Assembly: GCA_949710005.1 (NCBI GenBank)
Contig: OX453282.1
Location: forward strand, 459,501 to 523,500
DNA length: 64,000 nucleotides
Direction of reading: 5' to 3'
From: Ricordea florida
Lineage: Eukaryota > Cnidaria > Anthozoa > Corallimorpharia > Ricordeidae
Below are positions 12,801-23,700 of the stretch, piece by piece (within the stretch, counting starts at the first letter, position 1; each line of letters opens with the position of its first letter). Made by a program: the position numbers and the translations under genes. Under the pieces are notes generated by a model that had not been told where the DNA came from, did no database searches, and saw nothing but the letters and a program-made list of their open reading frames with translations.

Positions 12801-13252
12801 CAAAGTTAACTATAAAACACTGCACGATTTTGAAGGAACTTTCAATAGTTACTTGACCAATTTAAAGCGCATGTCAATTTGTCATGAGAAGGTATCTTTT
12901 CTTTAAGAAGGTCAAAATGCCTACCCACCCACTTTCCCTAAAACGGCTTGTGTCTTCAATAAATTACTAGGAACTGCCAACTTAACATGCTTTTATAGAT
13001 AAGAACTTGGCATCATCAGTACGCGGGCAGTCAGTGTTAAAATCCTGTCTTCATAGCCAAAAATATACGACTCAGAAATTCGCCAAATGTAAGGTACACA
13101 GGTAAAACATTTTGTTTTGCTATGTCTAAACAAATTGTTTAAACACCTTAATCCGTAAAACACCCACAGAACTGAGAGATCTTGAGCGTACCTGAGAAAG
13201 CTTTCCTGATGATAACAAGCAAAAATATGCATATAAGAGCACGCGACTCCAT
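1523..13252 (-). CDS. Adhesion G-protein-coupled receptor A, 3' part off window
   Basis: This is a cell-surface receptor expected to self-cleave at its GPS and signal through a 7TM bundle. The 17 exons read on the minus strand are 13192-13252, 9634-10296, 9203-9397, 8032-8138, 7491-7674, 6069-6332, 5770-5892, 5570-5686, 4952-5055, 4467-4661, 4123-4191, 3764-3878, 3547-3603, 3044-3129, 2892-2920, 2540-2672 and 1523-1620. All splice phases agree and give about 866 codons up to the end of TM1. Domain order is signal peptide, LamG, FnIII repeats, cbEGF, HRM, GAIN/GPS, TM1. TM2-TM7 are not in the window. The weakest exon is 3547-3603, whose acceptor has a poor pyrimidine tract. It is a paralogue of the receptor at 37.5-59.5 kb. 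No vertebrate one-to-one orthologue is claimed. Confidence 0.85.
1690..1750 (+). repeat. tRNA-like SINE relic
   Basis: The segment has a tRNA-like right half: an anticodon-arm-like part and a B-box-like GGTCGTAAGTTCTACTCC. The 5' A-box half is not clear. It is probably a decayed SINE head in the intron after TM1 and not a functional tRNA gene. Confidence 0.35.
2540..4661 (-). other. aGPCR-A GAIN domain and GPS cleavage site
   Basis: The helical GAIN-A exons are 4467-4661, 4123-4191 ([14 protein letters not shown]) and 3764-3878 ([11 protein letters not shown]). GAIN-B exons are 3547-3603 and 3044-3129 ([12 protein letters not shown]). The GPS is split between a 29-nt microexon, 2892-2920 (CVFWNDTG), and 2540-2672 ([17 protein letters not shown], then [13 protein letters not shown]). 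All four GPS cysteines, both tryptophans and the HL/T cleavage tripeptide are present, so autoproteolysis is expected. Confidence 0.87.
4952..5686 (-). other. aGPCR-A hormone receptor motif (HRM) exons
   Basis: Two exons (5570-5686 and 4952-5055) make an HRM-type module. The first has [18 protein letters not shown], then SLCPVGYTG. The second has [19 protein letters not shown] and ADC, matching the R-x-C-x(n)-W-x-x-PDL-x-x-C signature. HRM modules are common just before GAIN domains in adhesion GPCRs. Confidence 0.8.
5335..5395. repeat. Two-copy short tandem repeat
   Basis: The phrase GCCATGTTGGTGTCCC occurs twice, about 38 bp apart, in the intron between the two HRM exons. Its function is unknown. 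Confidence 0.6.
5770..5892 (-). other. aGPCR-A calcium-binding EGF exon
   Basis: A 123-nt phase 1-1 exon encodes one cbEGF. It starts [12 protein letters not shown] and has six cysteines in EGF spacing, with the Ca2+ motif D-x-D-E-C and the [11 protein letters not shown] segment (Asn and aromatic at the hydroxylation/packing sites). The exon has the same length and phases as its counterpart at 52150-52272. Confidence 0.88.
6069..9397 (-). other. aGPCR-A fibronectin type III repeats
   Basis: Four exons carry FnIII modules. 9203-9397 holds a divergent one ([11 protein letters not shown]). 8032-8138 and 7491-7674 together form one typical domain split by an intron after NGILQGYK, with LFVRWSPP in the first half and [20 protein letters not shown] in the second. 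6069-6332 holds another complete domain ([10 protein letters not shown] and [15 protein letters not shown]). The splits and phase-1 domain borders are typical for FnIII. A LINE remnant sits in the intron between the last two exons. Confidence 0.8.
6756..7404 (-). mobile_element. Non-LTR retrotransposon 3' fragment (L2/CR1-like)
   Basis: An open frame on the minus strand from about 7404 to the stop at 6910 encodes the C-terminal part of a LINE reverse transcriptase. It reads [13 protein letters not shown], then [24 protein letters not shown] and [14 protein letters not shown], followed by [10 protein letters not shown]. It is 5'-truncated and ends in an (ATT)n tail at 6756-6806. It lies in an aGPCR-A intron in the same orientation. 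The frame is intact over the retained part, so insertion may be fairly recent. Confidence 0.88.
9634..10296 (-). other. aGPCR-A LamG/concanavalin-like domain exon
   Basis: A 663-nt exon encodes about 220 residues of a jelly-roll LamG-like fold. It opens with HHWPFDGGF, has a central [11 protein letters not shown] strand and the late motif [11 protein letters not shown], then YKNGVLA and [12 protein letters not shown]. This is the usual order in the LamG_3/pentraxin-like superfamily, which mediates ligand or matrix binding. Cysteines near [11 protein letters not shown] could form a disulfide. The donor is GTAAGT. Domain assignment is by motif order only. Confidence 0.8.
10441..10520 (+). repeat. 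Repeat family C copy (partial)
   Basis: The segment starts near the palindrome-like TCTAAAGAAACTGGTTCCGC and follows the same order as longer copies at 25352-25560 and 55265-55420. It is diverged and lacks the internal inverted repeat of the 25.4 kb copy. Confidence 0.55.
11279..11577. mobile_element. MITE with about 30-bp terminal inverted repeats
   Basis: The ends AGGGACGGACCATTAGAAAA and its near-complement TTTTCTAATGGTGCGTCCCT flank about 300 bp. The next bases are G-runs on the left and C-runs on the right. Inside are several copies of an A-run plus TTCATGCA/TTCGTGCA unit. It has the form of a non-autonomous DNA transposon in the aGPCR-A first intron, possibly with TA-type target sites. 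Confidence 0.75.
13192..13252 (-). other. aGPCR-A first coding exon, signal peptide
   Basis: The reading is [20 protein letters not shown], followed by a GTACGC donor after one base of the next codon. A short polar start, a hydrophobic core and a small-residue end make a convincing signal peptide. The phase (1) matches the LamG exon acceptor at 10296 exactly, giving Asp at the junction. The intron between them is 2.9 kb. Any non-coding 5' exon was not identified. Confidence 0.7.
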
Positions 13253-16200
13253 TCCTAAATCAAAACGTATTAAATCGAGCAGTCTCCGTATACCGAGTAA
13301 GTTGATCTGTAGATGAAAACCCAGGAGTCACCTAGTTCAAGGGTAGCCTCACTCTTATGATTAAAATGTTTACCAATGTCATCCGTGGTCAGGGGTATAT
13401 TATCCTATTCGATAAAATCAATAAAACCAGAGTCCGAGCCTGTCACGTACACGGAAAAATCTGATAAGGCAGTACAAACGCAAAGATCCATGTCAAACAG
13501 AACCAAATGACTCCTAGTCTTGTCAGAGAAAATAGACAAAACATTAATTAAAACGACCCAAATACCACTTCCACCGTAAACAACTTCTATGTCTAAGCAG
13601 CGGATATTACAGCTATATGTATTTGAACAGATGTTGAGGAGTAACTAAGGAACTAGAAGGTTTGACGGCAGTCTATCTTTATTAAAGTTTGCCTGGGAGA
13701 AGTGTAAATTTTGCGCAGAACACATCGAACCAAGATAACATGGGTAGTAAGATTACGATTCTCTTTTTATTCAAAAGTAACTCATTCTTGGCGGGAAATT
13801 ATTAATAAATGTTATGCCTCTCGCGCCTTTTAGAAAAAAATTTAATCACTTAAAGCACAGAGAACAGGAAAGACGCATTTGTTGACTTAAAATGTTAAAG
13901 AAAAATTGAGTGCGTCCAAAGTAAGATAATATTTCCTGAAATGGGCGCCTAAAGTGCTGAAAGATAAAAAATCACTTCCTTTACAAGAAATTTAAGATGG
14001 AATTGAAATCATTTATTGGAGCACGCGACCGAACCTTAAACCTCTATAAGAACCGCGACTTTAAATGTAGCGTCGACATATTTCATGTTGACTTCAAAGT
14101 GAGATGCTTTGTACAATCATCGTTTTTCTTACATGGCAGGGTAGCCCGTTTAACAAAGTCATAACAATAAGTTATAGTTTATGCAACCATGCATCTATTT
14201 ACCATGAAGTGAAGAGAAAAGTTAATTGAATAAGACAGGATTTGTTAAACTCAAAGGACGCAAAGACAAAACAATATAGTACCATGGCATTAGGTAGTTT
14301 AATCTACCTTAGTCAATACACAGGGTTATTACATAAAAGGGTATTCATAAAATGGGATCGACAGCTGATCACAAAACAGTTTTATGCCTTGTATTGTTGA
14401 AAACGGAATCTAATTGGTTTACTATACCTTTAAATTTGTGGGCTTCTCCACACAGAAATTAAGAACTGTTGAAGCCGAGGGATCAAAAGATGCAGTAGCC
14501 GGTGAGACAAAGGGAAAACGTTCGTTAGCCGTCAGCTTACTTTTAGGAGCTGAAGACGAATACTCCATCTAGCGACAAGAAGCTTGTAGCTAAAGATGTT
14601 TAAGGAACACAAGAATAGACTGAAATATTACAAAAACATGAGCACTTGTCCAGAATTCAATTACAGAGAGCAAAAAAGGAGATAATTATTTTATAAAATG
14701 CACTTCATTTGCCGTTCTATTACCAAGTTCTGGAACAAAAATAACCATCGTGGTCTTGAAGAGTTCTACGCTTTTCATCCCAACAAAGTGTTTTCAAACT
14801 CGTTAGCACTGCGGCATATCACAGAGGCCGTTTACGTGTCAGTTTTCACAAGACCGTACGAGATAAGCATCTCATCTGAATGCATTACACTTTCTTCTTT
14901 CTCATGATAATTTTTTATTAATATGATCGAAAATAACGGGAAACCCATTTCTTTGGGAATAATAACAATTCTTAAGAAGCCATAAAGTATGGAGCCTTAG
15001 GTGCCATTAAATTAATTCTAGCAACAGTAAAGAAACGGGTTTTTTTTTCCTTACTTTCTCAGTGAAAACAATTAGTTACAGCGAAAGGTAATGCATTGGT
15101 ACCAAAAAACAGAATGCCTCGATATTGCGTTAGTCCTGCATGACAGCAAAAAGAAAGACTGTAACAATGTTGCTATTTTCGTTCTAACAGCACCCACTCA
15201 GTCAACTCTGTCACTCCGCAATGCAAAATGGCACACCTAATTTACTTAAGGTCCCTCATTCACGGTTATAAGACCAATAATGGCTAAATGACAACTCTAT
15301 TGAGCCACAGAAATGTGAAAACTACAGCAATGGAATTCAATTTGTTTCACAAGAACACTGAATACGCTGACGAAAATTTAACTGAAAGAAATACCCGAGT
15401 AAGTTACCTCCGCTTAATATGGCACGCAACTTTACCATGTGCGGAACGATACCTCTTATTATGAAAATAAGACTATTTTTTACCCATATGTCATAAAGAT
15501 ACCACGTAGTGAGGACAGCTGTAAATTAAATATTACTGCGCTTATGGATTCGTTTACAGTTGTGTAAAAACGGTGCTCTAAGGCATACAATATTTTAATA
15601 TATAAACTAATTGGCATAGACGTTGCTAGAGATTTATGACGAGAATATATCCTCAAATCCTGAGACTATGCGTCTTGTTGAATGCCATAGAATTTCCATC
15701 TCATAGAAATAGGAAAAATCTACCATTTGAAAGGAATAAGATTTCAATTTGTAGAACTGAATCAAATTTATTTATTGTAAAGAAACATACTGTAATAAAA
15801 GTATGGAGTTATCTGTGTTTTCAGTTTTCTCATGTATCATTAAATTTTAAAGTTTTAATGCCTGAACTGGTCTACAGGCTGTTATCTATATTGGCTGTTA
15901 TTTATGTCAAATAAGCAGTTCTTTACTAGTAATATTTTTGGTCTAATGCATCTACACCTTACCAAAGCAGCATAACAATGTTGTCTTAGTCACGATATTG
16001 TGTTGCCGTTTTTCCCTTGCAAGGGAGGCAGACAGGTTGAACCAGTGGGCATTTAGATCAGCAACAAAAGTTTACTTTCGGTTCCTTGAAGAAAGAAGCG
16101 TTGGGTAAGGCTGATGCAAAAACTAGATTATGATCGATAAGTGAAATGAAACAATTTGCGTATTATAAATGAAAGAATACGACTGCAGTTTTTACTTCAG

Positions 16201-19200
16201 AAACGGGAAACACTTTCCAAAGTTGCGCCGTAGCACTTAGTGAGTAGTCATTAATCGACTTTGTTAGAACAGACCAAATCAGCGGAGTGGTAGTATAGCA
16301 TGGCGTATTCGAACATAGTGAAGGACCGAGAAAACCTGTGAACTTTCATTTCCTGTTTTTACAAAGCTAAGTAGGCTCTTATTCCTAGTACTTCTATCTA
16401 GTCCCCGGCCCCAAATAATTCATGGTAAAATTGTTTCTATTTTCTGATTCAAGATAGAGACTCAACTTTTGGTAAAGTCTTTGCTGATGCGGAAAACGAA
16501 ACATGCATACTTAAAAAAGCTTTGTGATAAAGGCAAATGTGGTACAACAACATTATTATTGCGTCATAAATGGGGTATTTTTCATGACTTGAACTATTCT
16601 TAGAGAAAAATGTGTGAAGAGCTCGGCAAAGGAATAACATAATTGCAATTTTAAATTAATTTCTTTACCTGTATTTCATTCAACGTAGCTTAATCCATAA
16701 GTTATCTACCTTGTAGGTTCCTACTGAAACGAGAGCTTAGCTCACGGGATATAAGACAGCCATTACATTTTCTGCAGATTATCGATAATTACCTCCTACA
16801 CTGATTTCAAGCTTTTTTTACGCAGAGTGACAAAGGTTGGATGTGGAAATTTTCGTGCAGTGCCTCTTTGTCCTCAAGTATTGAAAAATCTTTTTTGCTT
16901 TTCTCCAGAGAAGGATAAATCAGTCAGTCTACCTGTCAACTGGGCACATGCTCAGAGTTTCACCTCTCGGCGCTGTCTTCGTCGTTGTCCATTTCATCAT
17001 TTTAATTCATAGAAATTCCATGTAAAAAGCTGATTCAAATTTAAAACCTTCTAACAATTTTTTAAACAGCATCAGCTCTTAGCAAGGTTTTGTTGGGGTT
17101 GCTTAAATATGATAATTTATATTTGGTTTGGAAATTGAATCAACAGCCACGAACAGTTACCGGCAGCAGTAGAATGCCAACGAAGACAGCGGGATAAACT
17201 CAGTTAGCCGAGTTTCGCTTTCAGACGATGGCCGATAGAATGATTAAAAAGAAAACCCCTGCCGAAAATCGAACTAACTACTGTACTTATTTATATTCGT
17301 AGCCTGCCTATGCTATTCCGAAATTATCTTGTCTAGAAAAGTTAATTTCAGACATAATAGAATTCATTTGACCAACTGAACCTCCAGACATATTTAAATA
17401 ATGTTCATAATCTGTAACAGAAAGCAGAACCACACCAAAATCAATCGACTACAGATATTTTTGGACTGGTGCTGTGTCGGGGACGAACAAAATTTGTTCG
17501 GTGAAATCACTGAGTGAAGATAGTGATAATCTTTGATGTTTTTAAGAAATAACATTCAATCTGCGAATTTTGGGGTAATTCTGTTTTGGTTAGGAATGAA
17601 ACCCCGGAGTTCTAACCATTTGAGGATGAAAGGAAAATTCATTTAAAAGCCGATTTCGATTACAGCGACGGCCACACCAAAAGGATACCTCTGTAGTACT
17701 GACAGACGGCTGAAGAACGTTTTCCCCGTTAAAAAAAACTCAGATATGAAAAATTAACAAATGCTAAAATCCTGGAATTTATGCAACAGAAATCCCGCTG
17801 ATCACCGTTTCGTAGTCATCAATTTTCCCCGTGATGTTTTTTTGTATTTTCAGAAATCAATAACCTAAGTAGTAAGCATTTCTTGTTCTAGGTACGAGGG
17901 GGTTGTGATCTTGATATTCAAATCACAGCACTGAAAAAAGTACAAACAAATCATAGGGCTAAAAGTGCGTTCAAAAACACAGCAAGATATTTTGTTAGTT
18001 TGAAGACTGTGTTTTAAAAAAGGTATTTTATTTTAACTTTACATGGCCTTATATCTGCCAGAAAAGTATAAATCTTCTCAAGGTGCTTCTTTGTTTTTCT
18101 CCTTCCAGGAAAAACCAGATAACATCAAAAAATTTCACTTTTGGACGCACGTCTAGTTTAAGTCCACCTGGATGCCTGCCATGAATTATTCGAAAATTGT
18201 TTTCTTTGGCAGGGGGCTTTGAGAAACACATGCCTAATACCCTTTAAGTATAGATAGAATCGATCTACATAGCATGAACTTGATTATTCTCATTTCGTGA
18301 AGCTGTATGATCTTGTGAACTCGATAATATATAACAGTAATAGCACAGCCTTTCACCACCTTTTGCAAGGATTTTCCTCGCGCTCGCACTTTACAAAACC
18401 TGCTTAACAATCACTGACATTAGGTTAACTGTCACTTTACTAAAAACATAACATGGCCAAGAAATTGCTCAATTTACAACAACACACGTCCAAACTACAA
18501 AGCGCAGTGTGAATACAAAGAAAACACCTGCTACGCTACAAGAAAAGGCCATGGTATTTAGTACTTAATTTAAATTCTACATCATCCTCTATCTTAGTTA
18601 TTTTTTTCCGCACAGAACGGACATATTTTACTAGCTAAATCCATTACTTCGTCCACTTGACTAATTTTCTGTCTTTCTCTCTGGAGTGCACTCCTTGTCA
18701 ACGCTGTTTTATTTTCACATGCCACTAGAACTATATAGAATACTAAAACTTAAAAATTTCTTGTTTGACACGGTTTTGATGTCTATTTTTGTTTCACATC
18801 TGTACACATTTTATTAGGCGCTTTTGCGATCCATAAAGTGAAATAACCAGAGGAAACCGCATTTCAAATTCAGCTTTAAAATTAGAAGGACGCATTAACG
18901 ATTTTTTAAAAACTTTTAAAATCCCTCAAGCTGCTCAGTAAAAACTTTATTTTAGACAGAACACATTGCAAAAACGAAATATATTGAAAGATGAGCCAAC
19001 AAATGTTCAAAATGAGGCATATCGCCTTCAGTTTCCAAGCAGATAAAATAAACAAGTAGTATAACGTCTCAGCGACTTGAGGCACGACAACAATATCTCG
19101 TTTCTTGGAACTGCTTACCAAAAATAAGATAAAATTATCTTTAAATACCTGTCTGTAAAGTAAAATTCATTGTAAAGAAGCAGAGCATTAAGGTAAAGAT

Positions 19201-20724
19201 GAAAACCCAACATTCCATGTCGTCTTGCAGCATTTACTACAAAATAAAATGTCAGTAGAAGTCTCCGCTGTTGCTACCGAAAACACCATCTGTCTTGCTC
19301 AAAAGGGACAAGAGTTTATATCCATAATCATTTGCAGGCGCCATAATTAAACAACAAAGACAAGTTTCTCCAGAAAACTCGACGGGAATGTTATTGCAAT
19401 TCTGTCAATCAGAGGGCAAAATACAAAAAAATCTACGCCTTCTAGCTGTAATTATAGTGCAGCTGTTTCTAGAAAATAAAGCCTTAAAAGGACTTTGCAT
19501 GAAGGTTGATCATTTTGTCAATGGTATGCGCGCCCCCTATAGTCTGCTGTGCGAATAGGATCAAAGCGCCGACTGCCATTGGTTAAAAAAAAAAACAAAC
19601 AAAACAGAACTTACCGATCTAAAAGAAAAAAGTCAGTGGTCATTTCATTCACCTTGGAACTTTCTTTACAGCGTGTTCTGTTGGAAGGTAATATACTGAA
19701 CTAAACGTAAACTGTAGCTTCAATCTTGCTTTTTCTCCTAACAGCGTATTTTCCTTTATAATGTCATTATCACAATATCGCTCTAATTCTCTACGTTTCC
19801 TTCCGGAAGAACTAACTAATACAATGATGATGACACTTTGACATGGCTGCCTGTTCTAAAAAAAACACCACCTTGAATAGTGCTCGCCTTTTTGCTTGCG
19901 GCAACCATGCTTTTTTTTTTGTTTTATTTTCCTTTTCTTCCTGTTTGCAAGCTTTGCTTACTTCCAGACCTTTCCCTAAACAAGTTCACACAACTTCAAA
20001 AATGACAATTTACAAAATTCCGGAAGCATTTTCTTCATACGAAACGAAACATGGATTGCACAAATATGAAACCCTTCATTTGTGAAAAAAAAAGAAAAAA
20101 ATTCAATATTCTCCACACAAACAAATGCACAGTTTTTGTTCCTTATTTGCCTTTTCTTTTAAAACATAAACGTAGCAGGTATTTGACTTAAACACATCCG
20201 AAACCGACAGAGAAAGTGTTTAACAAATATTTGTTTTCACCGTCACAATAAATTTACGTAAACACTTTTTGCTACCAAAGTTCTTTCCGATTTATATACG
20301 AGCCAATTTTTTTCTCGCAAGACGTAAAACTGGGATATTTTCTCTTAAATTATTGAATAATATGCATGTGACTTTACAATAAACAAAGACAGGGCTTAAA
20401 CTTCCATAAAAACTAACAGGAATGCTGCTAATAATTCTGTTCACACGCCTTTCACACCGCACCTTGGTACACTTGTACATTGTTCTCAGGGAAGGACAAA
20501 ATTTGGCCAATTGCATTTTCTAATGGCCCCTTTTGCATCGTTTAAAACGGTGGCGAAGTGTACACTCGCAAGGCCAAAATATTGTTCTCGTGTTATCGCG
20601 TGTCATAGGCCTGTGGGTTCAGAGAATTTGTTTCACATTCACTATTCAAAGTTTATCTCCGCTCACTCCAGACTTGTATGTGGTAATACTATCAGTTGTA
20701 TGTACAGCAATCATTTCAATGGTT
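13253..20724. other. Intergenic region with no recognised gene
   Basis: This AT-rich stretch of about 7.5 kb separates the aGPCR-A start from the UBE2U 3' end. Open frames are short and none shows a known domain, a signal peptide followed by a good donor, or paired splice signals. Upstream regulatory sequence or a non-coding 5' exon of aGPCR-A could lie here but cannot be shown. Confidence 0.5.
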
Positions 20725-23700
20725 CTAAGGCAAGTTGTTTGTCCAAGCTAACAAATCATCAACCTCATGGTCTGCAGGTTCCAGATCTCTCACGGTGATA
20801 ATTGACGGTGAAGGAGCAGTAGGACCGGTTCTCGGTGTTGGTGAGTCTACAGCAGGCGGACCTAACCACGTGGTGGAAAGCCGAAAGAACAAAATAAAAA
20901 CGCAAAAGAAGAAAGACTGTCTATATATATATGTATAATAATCGAATAAAAAGATTGTAACGGGGGCTTATTTAATTTTATTATATCGCTACAACAGTAC
21001 GCGCGCACTGATTGGCTGCTGAGCGGGCGAGATTTTCTTGTAATGAACGGGAATTGTAAAAATTGTTCAATTTTTTTTAATACAGACAAACGTTGTCTCA
21101 TTTTCAAAGAAACTGTTCTGTCACTTCTGGCTTCGATTGCATGGTCAGGTGTGTTTCGGTTCAGTAAACATGACCTCGAATGACCTCTTGCGCGCGAAAG
21201 CGCACATTAAAAAACCCTTCCGTTTTTCTTTTTCCAGTGCTAAAATGGCCAAATAATAAATAACTTATTAACTTCGTCTGTTCGGTCATTACAAGGTAAT
21301 CTCCAACCTCGGTCTTGACGTATTGACCTCGCCGTCGCCCGGTCAATAGATCTAGACCTCTGTCCGAGATTTCCCTGTAATGACCGAACAGACGAAGTTT
21401 ATAAGTAGTATTTAATTAAATCATAAATATTTCAAACAACCTCAAGGGGGGTGCTTCAAGTACTAATATTGCATGGTTGAAAAAATAAGGCGCACAAGGG
21501 ATGTCTGGACAAACCTAAATTTCTACTAGATTTTCGGCACACAAACGCGAATTTAAAATATGTTATTCTCGGCAGCTTTCTTTACCTTATTTATCGTCTG
21601 AAAGTCAGTCATGGTTGTGTTAATCACGGCAGCTACGTGATAAAGCGCCCTTCGTATTCTTCAGATTGCAAGATAACATTCTCGTTAATGCGAATTATAG
21701 AATAAAAACTGCATGAGTGTCAATTACACTTCCATGTTATCAAAACAAATGACGATAATAATTAATGTTTACTATGAAAACAAGCAAGAGCAAATAACTT
21801 AATACAAAGTACAACATAGTAGCAGTTACCTGGTTGTTTAGGCAGATAGATCTGTTTCAGTAGCTGTATTTTGGTGGCTTTTAGTTCTGCCAGATCCTGC
21901 CCTGTCCTCCTACTAGGTCCAAAATTTCCGTACATAACAGCATTATGCTCGGTCAGTTGTTTGTGAATCTCCTCCTGCAGTTCCTGGTGCGGTAGGCCAA
22001 AGTGAGTTGCCTGCAGCTTGGAGTCGACCTTCAGTACCTCACTGAGAGGATTTCGTGAGTCTGATACTGGTTTAGTTGTCGCTATCCCACTCCACATTGC
22101 GTGATAGTCATCAAATGAAACCCTTCCCAATCTACTTACAGTTTTCTTGCTTTCGTCTGATGGAGTGTCTTGTGCTTCTCCTGGGGAGACTCGAGTTAAG
22201 TCGATATCTTCTGCCGCGTGCGGTTTGAGACCAGCTAAACGAGGAAAAAATATGATGCATATGTTGCAGGTAATTTTAGTAGTTAAAAATAGAAATTTTC
22301 TATAAGGGGTTTACACTGCAATTCGTAACTGTAAAAATCGAAATTACCTAATTAAAAATATAATTAAAAAATTTACCTCCAACAAATATTAGCTGAAGAT
22401 AAGGTAACGCCTGAAGGGCTCAGCAACCTATAACAAGCAGCGAGACTCGTACGCGTGTAAAACGCGCGCTTTAGATATGAGACACGCCCCTTACGTGTTC
22501 CGCAACACACAGGTGAATTAGCTAATTGTTGGGCGTATTATATTCAAAAATGAAGATTGTAGATTCCAAATAATAAAGAGTTTATGAAGACCACACTTTT
22601 GGACACCTCATGTGTGGAATACAGGGATGAAATACTGCTGACAACTGATTGACTAGTTATACCGTACATAAACAATAACAAGGTAATGTTATACACTTTT
22701 TATTTACCGATAACTTAAGACTGCCATACACCTGCGTACAGACGTGCGCCAAGAACATTATAGAGAGATAAAGAACTTCGTACTCACAACATCATTATTG
22801 GGAAATAATAAAGATCATCTTAGCGGAACTGCTTTCACATGCAGAAGTTATTGGACAGACTTAACACCGATTAGAACAGTTCATTGAATCCGCACCTTCA
22901 ACCCTTTTACTGGCAAGAACACAATCTAACACAGTTTGCCTAAATCCACTTGGAGAAGTTGCAAAAATTCTGGCAGCGACTGGATTCACTGCATTCTCAA
23001 GAACTGGATTGGGAAGCAGCATCTGAAGAAAAACACAGATTTTGTCACAAAAACATACAATAGCGCTGATTAGCAGTTAAGAGCCATCTCAACTTCCCTC
23101 AATAACATACGACATTTGGACAAATACATTTTTCCACATACTACACGGGAAAAAATACCAGATTCCCATTACGAGATTCTTGAGGGTATTTATTGAACAC
23201 CCCCAAAAAATTCCCAAACCTGACAAAGTGAGACAAACTAGGGTATTTATTGAACACCAACAAAATTCCCAGATTTGGCAAAGTGAGACAAGTCCTAACC
23301 ACGGAATTCCCGACCACGTTTTTTCTTTGCGACTTGTCTCTCAAATTTTGACATTTTGTGGGTATTCTTTAAATGACTTACAATATCACATAATGGGGAT
23401 CTGGTAATTTTCGCTGTGCTATGTGTAGCATTTTATAAACAGTTTATCTATTGTCAACTGGAGGCACAGTAGTGTAGTGGTTAGCGTGTCGGACTTCCGA
23501 GCGGGAGATTTGGAGTTCGAGCCCTGGTGCTGTCGAATGTGGTTTAGCGTTGTCTGTACTCTTATCAACAACGAGTACGCGTCATCACAGTGGTCAAAAT
23601 GTTGTGAGTCCACAATATTTTGACCATTGTGATGAGTCGTACTCGTCGATAAGAGTACAGACAACGTTAAACCACATTCAATTTGTTTTTTACCACATTA

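Noticed and set aside
23459..23533. A functional tRNA gene
   Set aside because: A- and B-box-like blocks are present, but acceptor and anticodon stems do not pair well, and a similar head heads a SINE at 51.5-51.7 kb.
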